DNA of 64,000 bases from Merluccius polli (lineage: Eukaryota; Chordata; Actinopteri; Gadiformes; Merlucciidae). Position numbers and translations under genes: made by a program. The first letter of the stretch is position 1. Every line of letters begins with the position of its first letter. Location: the NCBI GenBank assembly GCA_030340625.1, contig JAOPHQ010005728.1, positions 1-64,000 on the forward strand, read 5' to 3'. Of the stretch, positions 10,181 to 21,985 are shown piece by piece. The notes beneath the pieces were generated by a model that was not told where the DNA came from, made no database searches, and saw only the letters and a program-made list of their open reading frames with translations.

Positions 10181-10358
10181 AAAAAAATATTTACTTCGAC
10201 ACTCACCATGCACAATTTGCAGCAACATATCCTATGTAAGTTAAATATCCAAACTTTTGCTTGTAACCGTCTTTATGTGGCTCTTCTGAGATTTTTTTTT
10301 TTTTTTTTTGTAAAAGTGGCTCTCAAGGCAAAAAAGGTTCCCGACCCCTGCCTTAGGG

Positions 10359-10710
10359 GATCAATAAAGTTAATGTTAATCTTATATTAATAATTAAAAA
10401 TACAATATCTTAAATATTAAAAATCAACTAAAGTCATTACTGCAAGTCCAATCGAAGTTCATTTTTGTATGGCTTATTGATTTTCATTTTTCTTATTCAC
10501 TTTTAGCTAAAAAAGTGTGGTATCTAAAGAAGTGTGCGTCTTATGCTCCCTCTTCAAAACAAGCCTAAGATTTGAATAAAGCTGTAGTTCAGTAGTGTTG
10601 TGAAATAAATGAATGCATAACCGTGAAACTGTGATTTTCGTGATTATAATCATACCATCAAATTTGTTGCATGCCTAGTGTCTGTGTGTCTGTGTGTGTG
10701 TGCTACGCAC
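10359..10710. other. pik3c2a intron sequence, unassigned
   Basis: AT-rich with a TG-rich run at 10678-10701 beside the exon donor. No gene seen. Confidence 0.6.
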
Positions 10711-10831
10711 TTCTGCAACACCTCCTCCTGGCCGCAGACCTTAAGCAGGTAGCTGGAAAAGTCCACCTGGTCCAGGTCATCATGCACCCAGCACAAGGTC
10801 TGGCTGATCAGCAGCTCCACTGGAGAACTCA
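10711..10831 (-). CDS. pik3c2a: pik3c2a exon: Ras-binding domain, C-terminal part
   Basis: A 121-nt internal exon on the minus strand. The acceptor is a CT-rich tract ending CTCAG; the donor is CAGAA followed by GTGCGT (10705-10710). It encodes 2 nt, 39 codons and 2 nt, including LCWVHDDLDQVDFSSY and LKVCGQEEVLQ. This matches the Ras-binding region of class II PI3-kinase C2-alpha; C2-beta differs more here as I recall it. The phase joins the exon at 40262-40422 exactly (GAT-G + TG gives D-V). The enzyme makes PI3P and PI(3,4)P2 at endocytic membranes with clathrin. The following exon is not in this window. Confidence 0.93.
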
Positions 10832-11039
10832 CTGAGAGAGAGACATAGATGGAGACAGGTGAGCGAGCGGGAGAGAGGGAGGATAATGAGATCAACATGC
10901 CAGGCTAATAAATCCCAATATTACCCGCTACACTTCACACATCTTAAAGAAGTTAGAGTAGAAATGTATTTGGGGTTTCAATTCAGCCAGGCTCTTCAGC
11001 TAGACTAAACTAAATTGAATTAAGAGCTGAATTGAATTC
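10832..11039. other. Start of the 29.4-kb pik3c2a intron
   Basis: It holds the GA/CT-rich polypyrimidine tract of the exon acceptor, then AT-rich sequence with no recognised element. Confidence 0.6.
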
Positions 11040-11500
11040 AGATACATGTCATTAAAAAGCGGGTACGGGACGTGTACCCCGATCCACAAATGCGTATTAA
11101 GTCATTTGAGGATCTCGTTGGGTTTAGTCCAATTGTACTGCAGCAGATCTGTAAAATGTGGATGCGTATTGGACTTGAATATGCGCAACCTAAAGTGTAC
11201 TGCAATCCACAAATATTTTGCACTTGTGCTTTGTAAAGTGATATCCACAAAATGATTTCACGATCCACAAACACATATATATTTAACTTGTGTCTTGTAA
11301 AATTATATTCACACTCACTTTCAGAACATCATTTTAGATGTGAACTAGTCCATATGTGTTTGTGGATCTCGTAGAGTTTTGTCCAATTTGTACTGCAGCT
11401 TATCTGTAAAATGTGGATTTATGTCCATAGGATACACCTGTAGATGGCAATATGCGCATTTCAGTGTTGTCTTCCTGGCTTGGTTTGTCTGATGGCTATC
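11040..11500 (+). repeat. Interspersed repeat R2, plus-oriented copy
   Basis: Contains internally similar units of the form ATCCACAAA...TGTACTGCAGC...TCTGTAAAATGTGGAT, repeated two to three times. The last part (about 11330-11500) is the inverse of 33830-34070. No coding sequence. Confidence 0.7.
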
Positions 11501-11860
11501 ACAGCTTAGTTATATAATTGAGGACAAGAAAACAATGTTTTATTTTGGATGTTTGGAAGTAATTTATAGAATATTACTAGTGGGGCAGCATAGCTCAACG
11601 TAATTGTTCATTTTGTGATAAAAGCACCACATTTGGCAGATGTGTTGATATATTGGAAACAAAACAGGATAATGGTCCATCACCAACTCTCACCCTGGCG
11701 GCCGTGGCAGCCATTTTTCAAAATGGCCGCCAACGATTGGTCAAACGTTCCTATCCCATTGGACCCACATGCAATCACGGACATAATCTAGAGCCTAGTA
11801 AACCTAAGAACCAAATAAAATACTCACAATTCAATGGATTTTTACAAAGTAATTGGTTCT
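11501..11860. repeat. AAAATGGCCGCC-type repeat, copy 1
   Basis: From about 11583: GGGGCAGCATAGCTCAACG, then TTGTTCATTTTGTGATAAAA, and later CCATTTTTCAAAATGGCCGCC. The first two words recur inverted at 19195-19255 and the last is shared with the tandem array at 53.6-54.0 kb. Confidence 0.55.
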
Positions 11861-12139
11861 AATTCAGTTCTTGTAGTATTATTTTGTCAGATGGCGGATA
11901 CTAGAGTAAACAGTTCTTTATTATTTAGAAGTGTACAGTAGTAGTAGTAGTAGTAATCTCTGAACGATGATTCGACTATTCCACTTTTAGGGTACAGCCC
12001 TACCAAGTGCCCTACTCCCCCTGTTCCACGAGAGTGCTCACACAGTAGCAATGATCAAACATCAACATCTGAATGCTGGGCAGACACCAGTAGTAACGTT
12101 TGATCAACCCTTGAAAACCAGAACGCGGAATTAAAGATT
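11861..12139. repeat. (AGT)n microsatellite and a hAT-like right end
   Basis: Six to seven AGT units at 11937-11956 precede ATTCGACTATTCCACTTTTAG and a terminus GGTACAGCCCTA ending at 12002. This is one end of an AGTCGACTA-type hAT; the partner end is not seen. 12003-12139 is unassigned. Confidence 0.45.
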
Positions 12140-12665
12140 ATCTGAACGGCTGCGGTCACCGGTGCTGATCGCTGCCACTCTAATCAATGAAACCATTCCC
12201 ACCGGGCGTACCCTGGAACGTCTCAGCAGCATCCAAGCAGCGTCTCTCCGCGCTGCAGCGCTATCATTCCGTAGCACTTCTATTTATGACGGAGCCGTTG
12301 CTGAATCGCATCAAGCTCAACAGAGCAGATTGCACCAGACAGGAAATCCGACACAGAATCAACGTAATACACTTCCGCCCCCTTTCAAAATAAAACACAA
12401 TACGCAGTTCATGTAGCCTATCACAACTTCACATCAACATTACGTCATGACCGGTGGCACCAGATCAACAGTTCTTCAATGTCGGAGAAGCAAAGTAAGC
12501 TGTTTGTTGTTGTCGTTTCCTTTATACACACAGTTTATCACGGGATCTCGCGGTCTCGCGTACGTTCAGGATTATCGCGTGATCTCGTGTGAATTTGGCT
12601 GGCTCGCAAGGCAGCGCTACGCTGCCGTTACGCGCCCGGTGGGTATTGACGCCGGGCAGAGTACG
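12140..12665. mobile_element. ATTTCCACCGGGG-family element, copy
   Basis: It begins GAACGGCTGCGGTCACC and ends with an inverted CCACCGGGC/GTAACGGCAGCGTAGC block, both shared with 29211-29965. Interior blocks such as GATCGCTGCCACTCTAATCA and CATTCCGTAGC are shared with 22490-22640. Outer termini are degraded and no target duplication was found. Confidence 0.6.
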
Positions 12666-12849
12666 GATTGTTGCCTGTTGCGAATGTTAACTGGGATGAA
12701 ATTAGATTGAAAACAGACTGCCCGACTGGCTGAGTTTAGGGAGGAATTGTTTAGTCCAGGCCCCTTGTAGTGACCATGACAGACTGTAGTAACAATACAA
12801 GCTAACTGATTTAATTGACTTTGTTCTATTTGTATGGGTGATGCGATTA
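12666..12849. other. Unassigned spacer
   Basis: No recognised feature between the repeat copy and the LINE ORF1 remnant. Confidence 0.5.
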
Positions 12850-13778
12850 CCTTGTGGGGGCAAGGACTTTCTCAGTCATCTATGACAGTGTGTAGGATGG
12901 AAAAGTCCATGTTTGCAGAGAGGAAGTGTGCACCAGTGCGGTTGGGATGGAGTCCATCTCTGTTATAGTAATCACTACGGTTCCAGAAGAGGTTGAACTT
13001 GTCAATGAAGTGGATTCCAAGGGTTGTGCACTCTGCCTTGAGCCAGTTGTGGAGAGAGAGAAGCCTGGTGAAGCGGCCTTAGCCACGTCTAAGAGTTGGG
13101 ATTGGACCAGAAATCAGGATCCTTTTACCTGTGGTCAGGAGTGTACTCACGTTTCCTGGTGTCATTCGAGCCAACATGCACAATGAGCCTGGTGCACTCT
13201 GGGTGTTGTTGTAGTGCTGTGGGTAGCTGTTCCAGGATGTCTGACACACAGGCTCCAGGAAAGCAGTAGGTGTGGCCCCCGTTCACTCTAATATGCCTCA
13301 CGATGGAGATCCCGAGGACAATGGTTGATGGGGGAGGGTGATCTGGCTGAGGATGCCGGGATCTGGTTGTGTATGGGCTGGGTGAAGACCCAGTTGGAGC
13401 CACAGACACAGGGACAGTAGACACCGGTGCAGGAGCAGTGCCCGGCCCCACTACCGCAGCCTCTGGAAAGGCATCAGGAAAACCAGCAGGTGGTGCAGGC
13501 TGGGTGGGCTGTGATGTAGGTAACTCCTCCAGAGCATGGAACTTATTGCTGAGGTGAAGGACTTCTACAGGAGCGAGAGGCAGTGACTGTCTCCGCTGTC
13601 CTTGTGAGGTGGTGGTCGAGGCCCCAGAGGAATGCCTTCTCCAATGTTTATTTCCCCGAGCAGTAATCCAGGGCTCTGGGGCAAAGGGAGTAGAGCAGCG
13701 CAGTTTCTTTGGTCTAGCTCCCAGGCTGGGCCATGGATCTTCCAGGGGGACTGGTAGAGCTTTTATTATCACTGGCAC
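12850..13778 (-). pseudogene. LINE ORF1 remnant with SGNH-esterase-like domain
   Basis: Minus-strand frames, with a frameshift near 13090-13130, read a proline-rich N-terminus, then VLGISIVRHI (nucleophile block; family members normally have GDS, so D is replaced by I), a YCFPGA block, and HVGSNDT (block III Asn). In the second frame come ISGPIPT-RRG, an NWLK-FNLFW block and RDGLHPN (the catalytic D..H). The four SGNH blocks are therefore in order but split. Such esterase ORF1 proteins belong to CR1/L2-type fish LINEs. No ORF2 follows at lower coordinates, so only the 5' gene is present. Confidence 0.65.
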
Positions 13779-13984
13779 TCTGATGGAGAGCTACAAATGC
13801 TAATGTTTTTTAGCAAGATAGCTAAAAGTTTCGACAACAGAGAAAAAGATCACAACTTGGTTGGCGCCCAGCGGTGGGCGGCAGCAAAAAGTCAGTGTCA
13901 AAGTTGAAAAATATTTGAACTCTGGACAACACAAAAATAGTACATCTCAGAGCTCGGCGCTCGGCCAGGGAATACAGAGAAATG
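13779..13984. other. Unassigned spacer
   Basis: No recognised element between the LINE ORF1 remnant and the CXC remnant. Confidence 0.5.
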
Positions 13985-14143
13985 TATGAGACCCACTGGA
14001 GGACGTTGCCACAAGCATCAAAATCCTGCCACGAGCTGATCTCTTGTGGCTGCAAGAGTGGTTGGAGAAAGCGCTGCAGGTGCAAACAGGCTGCACCTGA
14101 GTGCATAGGCCTCTGCTTCTGTGAGGGAGAATGTGCCAGCTGA
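13985..14143 (+). pseudogene. CXC cysteine-rich domain remnant
   Basis: One open frame ending TGA at 14141-14143 reads HWRTLPQASKSCHELISCGC and then KSGWRKRCRCK, a second pair of cysteines and FCEGEC. The cysteine spacing C-x-C...RC-x-C...C-x3-C-x-C matches the remnant at 55.2-55.4 kb and resembles tesmin/TSO1-like CXC motifs found at the C-terminus of some TE-encoded fish proteins. The upstream N-terminal part is missing. Confidence 0.5.
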
Positions 14144-14397
14144 CTCTAAGATATCTCATTTACTCAAACATTAAAGTGCGATCCCATGGCAAGTTGTCTT
14201 GCCCACCAACATGATCAAGATGTGTTCATAGAATGACTCGATAGTATACAGCATTACACTGGTATTTTCAAATAACTTAAGTAGCATTGTTGCCGTGCTG
14301 TGATCGTTGTGTTCGCTATGTTTACTGACTTCTAAAAACTAAATCGGACTAAATCGGAAAAGACACAAAATTACCCTAAAAAAAAGTTACCGAGGAC
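14144..14397 (+). other. Probable 5' UTR of the following LINE
   Basis: No open frame; it ends directly before the ORF1 start. Where the LINE begins cannot be fixed without copies. Confidence 0.35.
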
Positions 14398-15066
14398 ATG
14401 GAGGAGATTAAAAAATCTCTGAATTTCATGTCCCTGGAGATGGACAAAATGGGGAAACAACAAACAAACATACTGGCGCTAGTCGAGGAAGTGCGCCAGC
14501 TAAAATTCCAACTACATGAGAAAGACAGTAAGATCTCTGATCTGGAACGGAGAGTGGACACATTGGAGCAATACTCACGTCTGGATGATGTGATTATCAG
14601 CGGATTACAAACTAAACATCAATCCTTTGCAAGAGCTGTAGTCGGAGATAAAAACTGAGAAGATTCTCCACAACGCGAAATGATCGCACTGGAGCAACAG
14701 GTGGTCCAATTCCTCGAGAGCAAAAACGTGCATATCCAAAGTCAAAACATAGTAGCTTGCCACACTCTTTCTAAGAGAAGTGCAAAAGCTACGCCGATAA
14801 TCATATTGCGACTCCAAAACCGCAAACACAAAACCGATCTTCTGAAGCAGGCTAGAAAGCTGAAGGGGACGGGAGTGTATATAAATGAGAATCTAACCAA
14901 GAAAAACGCGGAGATTGCAAGGGAGGCGAGGAATCTGAGAAAGCAAAACAAAATACAGTCTACATGGATAAGAAATTGCAAGATATGGATCAAGACGAAC
15001 GGAACACCGGAACAAGTACAGGTGATGTTGGTGAATGAACTAAAGGATTTGGATAAATACAGATGA
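14398..15066 (+). pseudogene. LINE ORF1 (coiled-coil nucleic-acid-binding protein), one nonsense codon
   Basis: A single frame of 222 codons broken only by TGA at 14656-14658. Residues 1-70 form a heptad-rich coiled coil (MEEIKKSLNF then LERRVDTLEQYSRLDD). The second half has the conserved ORF1 block with LEQQVVQFL, CHTL, NRKHKTDLL and TPEQVQVMLV. This is the RNA-binding companion of the ORF2 just downstream; the gap is about 180 nt. Only one disabling change in ORF1 suggests a fairly young copy. Confidence 0.85.
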
Positions 15067-15247
15067 AGATGTATGATTATTATGGAGGATGAACTGGAAG
15101 CAAGTATGTGTACGCACACACAGACACTCACGAGGAATCATACACACACACATGATCACAGGAACAAAGGCACTACTTCCGTGCTTACACATCTCAATAT
15201 AATGGACATAAAAATACTAAGCAAAGCATCAGGACGCACACAACCAT

Positions 15248-18200
15248 ATGAACTCAATGGCAGAGCTTGATAGAGATTTTCTTTTCCCATTCAAAGAAGT
15301 GGAGGAGGATGAAATGATAGACGTTATCTATGAAACAAGGAACTGTCCACATGACAGATTGACTGCACATGATCAATTACCATTTCAAACTTTTGATTAT
15401 TCAGAGTACAAACGACATGAGATTGGGAACAATATTGACCCAGATAATAACTTATTTAATGAAATAATCATGGACTGTGAGTATTATACGGAGGATCAGT
15501 TCAGAACTAGGATGAAGCAACAAAGGGTGTTAACACTATTACATTTGAACAGCAGAAGCCTCTACATGAATTTTGGAAAAATTAAAGATTATCTGAAACA
15601 ATTTGACAAAAGGTTTAATATAATTGCAATAACTGAGACATGGCTTCATGATAGTAAAGAAGCTGAAGTCGAGTTAGAGGGTTATGAAATGATTTGTGTT
15701 AATAGGTCAAATCAAAGAGGGGGTGGTGTGGCTTTGTATGTGGAAACAAACATTAAATACAAAGTCAAACATGAAATTACTACTACCATAAAGGATGTAA
15801 TGGAATGTCTAACTGTTGAAATAGAGGTGGAAAGAGGTAAACATATTATTGTAAGTTGTGTATATAGAAAACCTGGATCAGACATTGAACAATTTAAAGA
15901 CAAGATAGCCGTGATGTTTGAGAAACTAAGTGATAAAATGGTGGTATTTGTGTGTGGTGATTTTAACATAGACTTGCTGAATCCTAAAAGAAACAAAAAG
16001 ATAGTTGACTTTATTGATGAAATGTCTAGTATGAGCTTATATCCCATGATTACCAAACCCAGTAGAATAACTAAAGAGAGTTCAACATTAATAGATAACA
16101 TATTTACAAATGCCATTGACAGAAGACTACTGAGTGGTTTGTTAATTAATGATATAAGCGATCACTTACCCATTTTTGCTGCCCTACAACATGAGTTTGT
16201 GACAAAACCCGAGAATAACTTAGGTAAAATGCTGCGTTACAGAACACAGGATGCTATTAATGCATTGAAGGAAGAGTTAAAGAAACAGGACTGGAAAGAG
16301 GTATATGTTGAGGACCCTAACATTGCATACAATGCATTTCTGGAAATATTTACAAAACTTTATGGGAAACATTGCCCTGAAAAAAAAGTAAGTTACAAGA
16401 ATAATTATGAAGACAAACCGTGGATTACAAAAGGGCTACAGAATGCATGCAAAAAGAAAAACACATTATATAGGAGACTTCTTAAAAGTAGATCAGAAGA
16501 GGATGAAATTAAATACAAGAGATATAAAAACAAATTGGTATGCATTCTGAGAATCAATAAGAAGCAACATTATAGGAAACTGCTGGAGAAAAATAAAAGC
16601 AACATTCAAGGAACATGGAAGATAATTAATAGCCTAATTATAAAAGGTGTTAAGAACATTGACTATCCTAGTTACTTCACTAAAAAACATGATGTAACTA
16701 CAAATAATAAAAAAGAGATAGCTGATGAATTCAATGAATATTTTGTAAATGTGGGACCTAAATTAGCTAATGAAATCATAGAGCTGAGTGACATTGAAGG
16801 CATGAATAAATATGATAAAAATATGAATTCTATGTTTTTAAATGGAGTAAATGAAAATGAAATTTTGGACATTGTAAAGGAATTTAAAAATAAAAAGTCT
16901 ACAGATTATAATGCTATTGATATGTCAATAGTAAAGAACACTATTGAATTCACTGTCAAACCCCTTAAACATATATGCAATCAATCATTCTTAACAGGCA
17001 TCTTTCCAGATAAAATGAAGATAGCGAAAGTTATTCCCATTTATAAAAATGGAGACAGACATTTGTTTTCCAACTACAGACCAGTTTCCTTACTTCCTCA
17101 ATTTTCCAAGATTTTAGAAAAGATTTTTGCAAAAAGACTTGATAACTTTGTGGAAAAATACAATGTATTAAGTGAGCAACAGCATGGATTTCGAACCAAT
17201 AGATCAACCACACTGGCAATAATGGAACTGGTTGAAAAAATGTCTTCATCAATAGACAACAAAGAGTACACAGTGGGGGTATTTATCGACCTCAAAAAAG
17301 CATTCGATACAATAGATCATAAGATATTAATGACTAAGCTGGACAACTATGGCATTAGAGGTGTAGCATATTCTTGGCTGAAGAGCTATCTGGATAACCG
17401 GTACCAGTATGTATATGTTAATACTGAAAACTCAGAGATTCAAAAGGTCACTTGCGGGGTACCCCAAGGGTCAGTCCTTGGACCCAAACTTTTCATTCTT
17501 TATATAAATGATATTTGTAGGGCATCAGAGCTACTACACTGTTATTTTTGCTGATGATACTAATTTGTATTGTTCACATAAAGATTTGAATGAGCTCTTG
17601 GATATAGTCGAAAGTGAATTGTATAATTTGAAAAAATGGTTTGATGTTAACAAACTGTCATTGAACTTAAGTAAGACAAAATTCATAGTGTTTGGAAATA
17701 AAAAAATCAACAATGAGGTCAAACTCAGGATTAACAAAGTAGAAATAGAGAGAGTGTATGAAAACAAATTCTTGGGTGTAATGATAGACCATAAATTAAA
17801 CTGGAAACCCCACATAAACTATATTAAATCTAAAATATCAAAATCTATTGCAATACTATATAAAACTAAGGACATCTTGGACCATAAATCATTATTAATT
17901 TTGTATTCCTCACTCATTCTTCCTTACATTACATACTGTATAGAGATATGGGGAAATACTTACAAAACTAATACAAATTGCATTTTTCTGTTGCAAAAAA
18001 GAGCAATAAGACTGGTTAACAAGGTTGAATATACACACCCCACCAATATGTTATTCGTGCACTCTCAAAATTTGAAGTTTATGGATTTGGTTAACTTTAA
18101 AACATTACAGTTAATGTATAGAGCACATTGTAAAACACTTCCAGACTGTATCCAAGGGTTATTCACAAAGAGGAGAAGCACTTACCCATTGAGGGGAAAT

Positions 18201-18386
18201 TTCATTTTTGAAAGGAAATGGGCTAAAACTAATATAAAAAGTAGATGTGTGTCAGTGTATGGAGTGAAGTTATGGAATGATTGTGACATAAAATTGAAAG
18301 AAAGTAAAAATATGGGTTCATTTAAGAAATTACTTAAAACCAAAACATTAGCAAGCTATGTAAGAAGAGAATGTGGGGATTTGTGA
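15248..18386 (+). pseudogene. LINE ORF2: APE endonuclease and reverse transcriptase, one frameshift
   Basis: The first frame (15248-17554) has the APE-type endonuclease: NSRSL, TETWL, CGDFN and SDHLPIF. It continues into the RT: YRPVSLLPQ, the palm block FIDLKKAFDT, and GVPQGSVLGP. A one-base shift near 17535-17545 moves the reading to a second frame with the catalytic FADDTN, KLSLN..KT and the C-terminal region ending at TGA 18384-18386. With the shift ignored the protein is about 1,045 residues, normal for a Jockey/CR1/L2-group LINE. Start codon choice is uncertain; 15248 is the first Met that keeps the endonuclease. Codon use is AT-rich. Confidence 0.88.
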
Positions 18387-18830
18387 ATCTTTGAAATCAG
18401 GTATCTGGATAACTTTGTTTTTAGTTTGTTATGAGAACCTAAATTGTTAATTTATTTTACTTTGTCATGTTTAAAAGGCACTACTACTGACGTAAGTTTT
18501 GTTTGAAGAAACTGAATTTGTGTTTTAAAAAAGGATAGATAAAATAAGCTTAGGCTTCAGTCTAATCCTTTTTTTTTCGGTCAAAAAACAAAACAAAAGA
18601 GAATAAAAGAGAGAATAAATAAATTGTAAGTTAAAAATATAGGGAGGATAGAATGATGATATATTAATTGTTTTGTTTATATAACTTATTACTTGTCTCT
18701 CTTAACTATGTGTTGTTTGTTTTGTTTGCATGAACTGCTGTTCAAGAAATTATTCATGGAAATTATTGTGAATTCATTTGTTAAATGATCGGAAATTTAA
18801 AAAAAAATAAAATAACCTAACCTTAATGGC
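18387..18830 (+). mobile_element. LINE 3' UTR and A-rich tail
   Basis: AT-rich non-coding sequence after ORF2 ending in an AAAAAAAAATAAAATAACC-type run near 18800-18825. No clear target duplication could be paired with the uncertain 5' end. Confidence 0.6.
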
Positions 18831-19388
18831 TTCAGTACATTCACTGAACATTGTTACATGGCCTATGTTAATACATAACTCTACTCGCTACTGCTAGAGT
18901 TTAATCAATTTATCACGATAACATGTATAGACAATCTCACCATTTTTCATTTTCTTTTATTTATTATTGCCTTACATTGTAATAAAACATATTTTTCACT
19001 TTAAATATAAATATGAAATTGTTGTGGTGCTGAAAATATGGAAAGAGTAGCTTGGGGGTGGCCAAAGTGTTCTATGCCAGTAACTGCTGGCAGACTTTTT
19101 AGAAAATGGCTGCCATGGTCATCAGAATGCCAATCTACAATGGCCCAATATCCAGGTTTCTTCTAATTTCTTCTAATTATATTAAGCTATATATGTACCA
19201 TATTTGGCCCTTTTATCACAAAATGAACAATAACAGCTATGCAGCCACACTATACACACTATACATAATTCTACGCTCAATGTAGCGTAACGTATCTAAC
19301 GGTTTAGCTTGTTCACGCCATGGTAGTTTACTTCGGGTCCGTAGCCTTCTCCTTTGCCTTCAACAGCCTGTTTATATGCATGTAAATA
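18831..19388. repeat. Unassigned, with an AAAATGG-type repeat fragment at 19050-19260
   Basis: TTTTATCACAAAATGAACAA and GCTATGCAGCCACACT near 19210-19255 are the inverse of words near 11590-11630. The rest has no recognised feature. Confidence 0.45.
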
Positions 19389-20612
19389 TACACTCACCGG
19401 CCACTTTATTAGGTACACCTGTCCAACTGCTCATTAACGCAAATTTCTAATCAGCCAATCACATGGCAGCAACTCAATGCATTTAGGCATGTAGACATGG
19501 TCAGGACGATCTGCTGCAGTTCAAACCGAGCATCAGAATGGGGAAGAAAGGTGATTTAAGTGACTTTGAACGTGGCATGGTTGTTGGTGCCAGACGGGCT
19601 GGTCTGAGTATTTCAGAGACTGCTGATCTACTGGGATTTTCACGCACAACCATCTCTAGGGTTTACAGAGAATGGTCCGAAAAAGAGAAAATATCCAGTG
19701 AGCGGCAGTTCTGTGGGCGCAAATGCCTTGTTGATGCTAGAGGTCAGAGGAGAATGGCCAGACTGGTTCGAGCTGATAGAAAGGCAACTGTAACTCAAAT
19801 AACCACTCGTTACAACAGAGGTATGCAGAAGAGCATCTCTGAACGCACAACACGTCGAACCTTGAGGCGGATGGGCTACAGCAGCAGAAGACCACACCGG
19901 GTGCCACTCCTGTCAGCTAAGAACAGGAAACTGAGGCTACAATTCGCACAGCCTCACCAAAATTGGACAATCGAAGATTGGAAAAACGTTGCCTGGTCTG
20001 ATGAGTCTCGATTTCTGCTGCGACATTCGGATGGTAGGGTCAGAATTTGGCGTCAACAACATGAAAGCATGGATCCATCCTGCCTTGTATCAACGGTTCA
20101 GGCTGGTGGTGGTGGTGTAATGGTGTGGGGGATATTTTCCTGGCACACTTTGGGCTTATTAGTACCAATTGAGCATCGTGTCAAAGCCACAGACTACCTG
20201 AGTATTGTTGCTGACCATGTCCATCCCTTTATGACCACAGTGTACCCATCTTCTGATGGCTACTTCCAGCAGGATAACGCGCCATGTCATAAAGCGCGAA
20301 TCATCTCAGACTGGTTTCTTGAACATGACAATGAGTTCACTGTACTCAAATGGCCTCCACAGTCACCAGATCTCAATCCAATAGAGCACCTTTGGGATGT
20401 GGTGGAACGGGAGATTCGCATCATGGATGTGCAGCCGACAAATCTGCAGCAACTGCGTGATGCTATCATGTCAATATGGACCAAACTCTCTGAGGAATGT
20501 TTCCAGTACCTTGTTGAATCTGTGCCACGAAGGATTAAGGGAGTTCTGAAGGCAAAAGGGGGTCCAACCCGGTACTAGCAAGGTGTACCTAATAAAGTGG
20601 CCGGTGAGTGTA
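19389..20612 (+). mobile_element. Incomer (DD36E Tc1/mariner) transposon, apparently complete
   Basis: The 1,220-bp element (19391-20610) is flanked by TA on both sides. About 29-bp inverted ends begin CACTCACCGGCCACTTTATT. It holds one intact transposase frame. Two further copies lie at 49.69-52.02 kb. The spacing between second Asp and catalytic Glu is 36 residues, which defines the DD36E/Incomer family described from fish, frogs and bats. Confidence 0.95.
19538..20578 (+). CDS. Incomer DD36E transposase, intact 346 aa
   Basis: The frame is open from ATG to TAG with no defects. N-terminal paired-type helix-turn-helix domains: residues about 10-45 (GLSISETADLLGFSRTTIS) and 75-120 with an arginine-rich linker (TRRTLRRMGYSSRRPHR). 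Catalytic triad: D155 in WSDESRF, D246 in QQDNAPCH and E283 in LNPIEHLW, with 36 residues between D246 and E283. Length fits active Tc1 enzymes (about 340-350). It cuts and pastes the element at TA sites in the nucleus. Compared with the copies at 50-52 kb it has P instead of A at 139 and G instead of A at 335, so activity is not assured. Confidence 0.93.
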   Translation: MGKKGDLSDFERGMVVGARRAGLSISETADLLGFSRTTISRVYREWSEKEKISSERQFCGRKCLVDARGQRRMARLVRADRKATVTQITTRYNRGMQKSISERTTRRTLRRMGYSSRRPHRVPLLSAKNRKLRLQFAQPHQNWTIEDWKNVAWSDESRFLLRHSDGRVRIWRQQHESMDPSCLVSTVQAGGGGVMVWGIFSWHTLGLLVPIEHRVKATDYLSIVADHVHPFMTTVYPSSDGYFQQDNAPCHKARIISDWFLEHDNEFTVLKWPPQSPDLNPIEHLWDVVEREIRIMDVQPTNLQQLRDAIMSIWTKLSEECFQYLVESVPRRIKGVLKAKGGPTRY

Positions 20613-21159
<547 letters not shown>

Positions 21160-21194
21160 GGGAGTACCCGGGGCCCATTTACCTATTGTTGACA

Positions 21195-21985
21195 CCATTT
21201 GACAGGATAGGGACATATGTGGTAGGTCCATTAGAGAGGAGTTCCTCAGGTAAGGATTCATTTTAGTCATTTGTGACTATACCACATGTTATCCTGAGGC
21301 ATTCCCACTGCGTTCAGTCAATGCTAGGAATATAGTACACTGCCTCCTGTAAGTGATTTCAAGGGTAGGCATACCAAAGGAAGTCCTCACTGATTGTGGC
21401 ACTAACTTCCTCTCCAGGTTACTGAGCAAGTTTATCAGCTGTTAGGGATAAAGGGCATTAAACCCACCACCTACCACTCTCAATACAACTGGCTAGTAAA
21501 GAGATACAACCGGACACTAAAGAACATGGTGAGAAAGTTTGTTTCCCAGAAAGGATCCGATTGGGACCAATGGCTACCATGTTTGCCTATTGCAAGGTAC
21601 CATAGGCATCTACTGGATTTTCTCCATTTGAACTGCTGTATGGCCGTCAGGTGAGAGGACCTCTTGAGACCAATGGGTGGGCCACAACAAGATGGGGGAG
21701 CATGTGATCACCTATGTGGTGAAGATGAGGCAGAGGCTGGAGGAAATGACTACGCTGGTACATGGAAACAAAGGCGGCCCAGCAGAACCAGAAGCATTGG
21801 TATGACCGTAAAGCCAGAGAGCGGAACTTTGTACCAGGGCAACAGGTGCTGTTGTTGTTGTTGCCTAAAAGTGTACACTGACAAAGTGGCACGGACCATA
21901 TAAAGTCACTAAACAGGTGGGTTAAGCCATATATGAACTGTTAATGCACGATAGGGAGAAAAAGCACCAGAATTTCCATGTTAAC
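21195..21985 (+). pseudogene. Ty3/gypsy integrase remnant
   Basis: Broken plus-strand frames read VGPLERSSSGK, then DYTTCYPEAFPLR (first catalytic Asp region), ISRVGIPKEVLTD (second Asp), a degenerate H-S-Q-Y-N block, VKRYNRTLKNM (catalytic Glu position replaced by K in V-E-R), and a C-terminal stretch ending near NFHVNLL. Several stops are present. This is the integrase core of a Ty3/gypsy retrotransposon without its gag, protease or RT. It is cut at about 21985 by a minus-strand LINE fragment. Confidence 0.8.

Larger units (their letters stand above)
9417..10358. mobile_element. hAT element with perfect 8-bp duplication (9425-10350)
   Basis: It starts CAGGGGTCGGGAACC and ends GGTTCCCGACCCCTG, flanked by CCTTAGGG at 9417-9424 and 10351-10358. 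ATGTGGCTCTTTTG just inside the left end and GTAAAAGTGGCTCT inside the right are typical of a widespread vertebrate hAT family (Zaphod-like). The interior keeps a transposase N-terminus remnant and two G/C-tract insertions. Confidence 0.92.
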
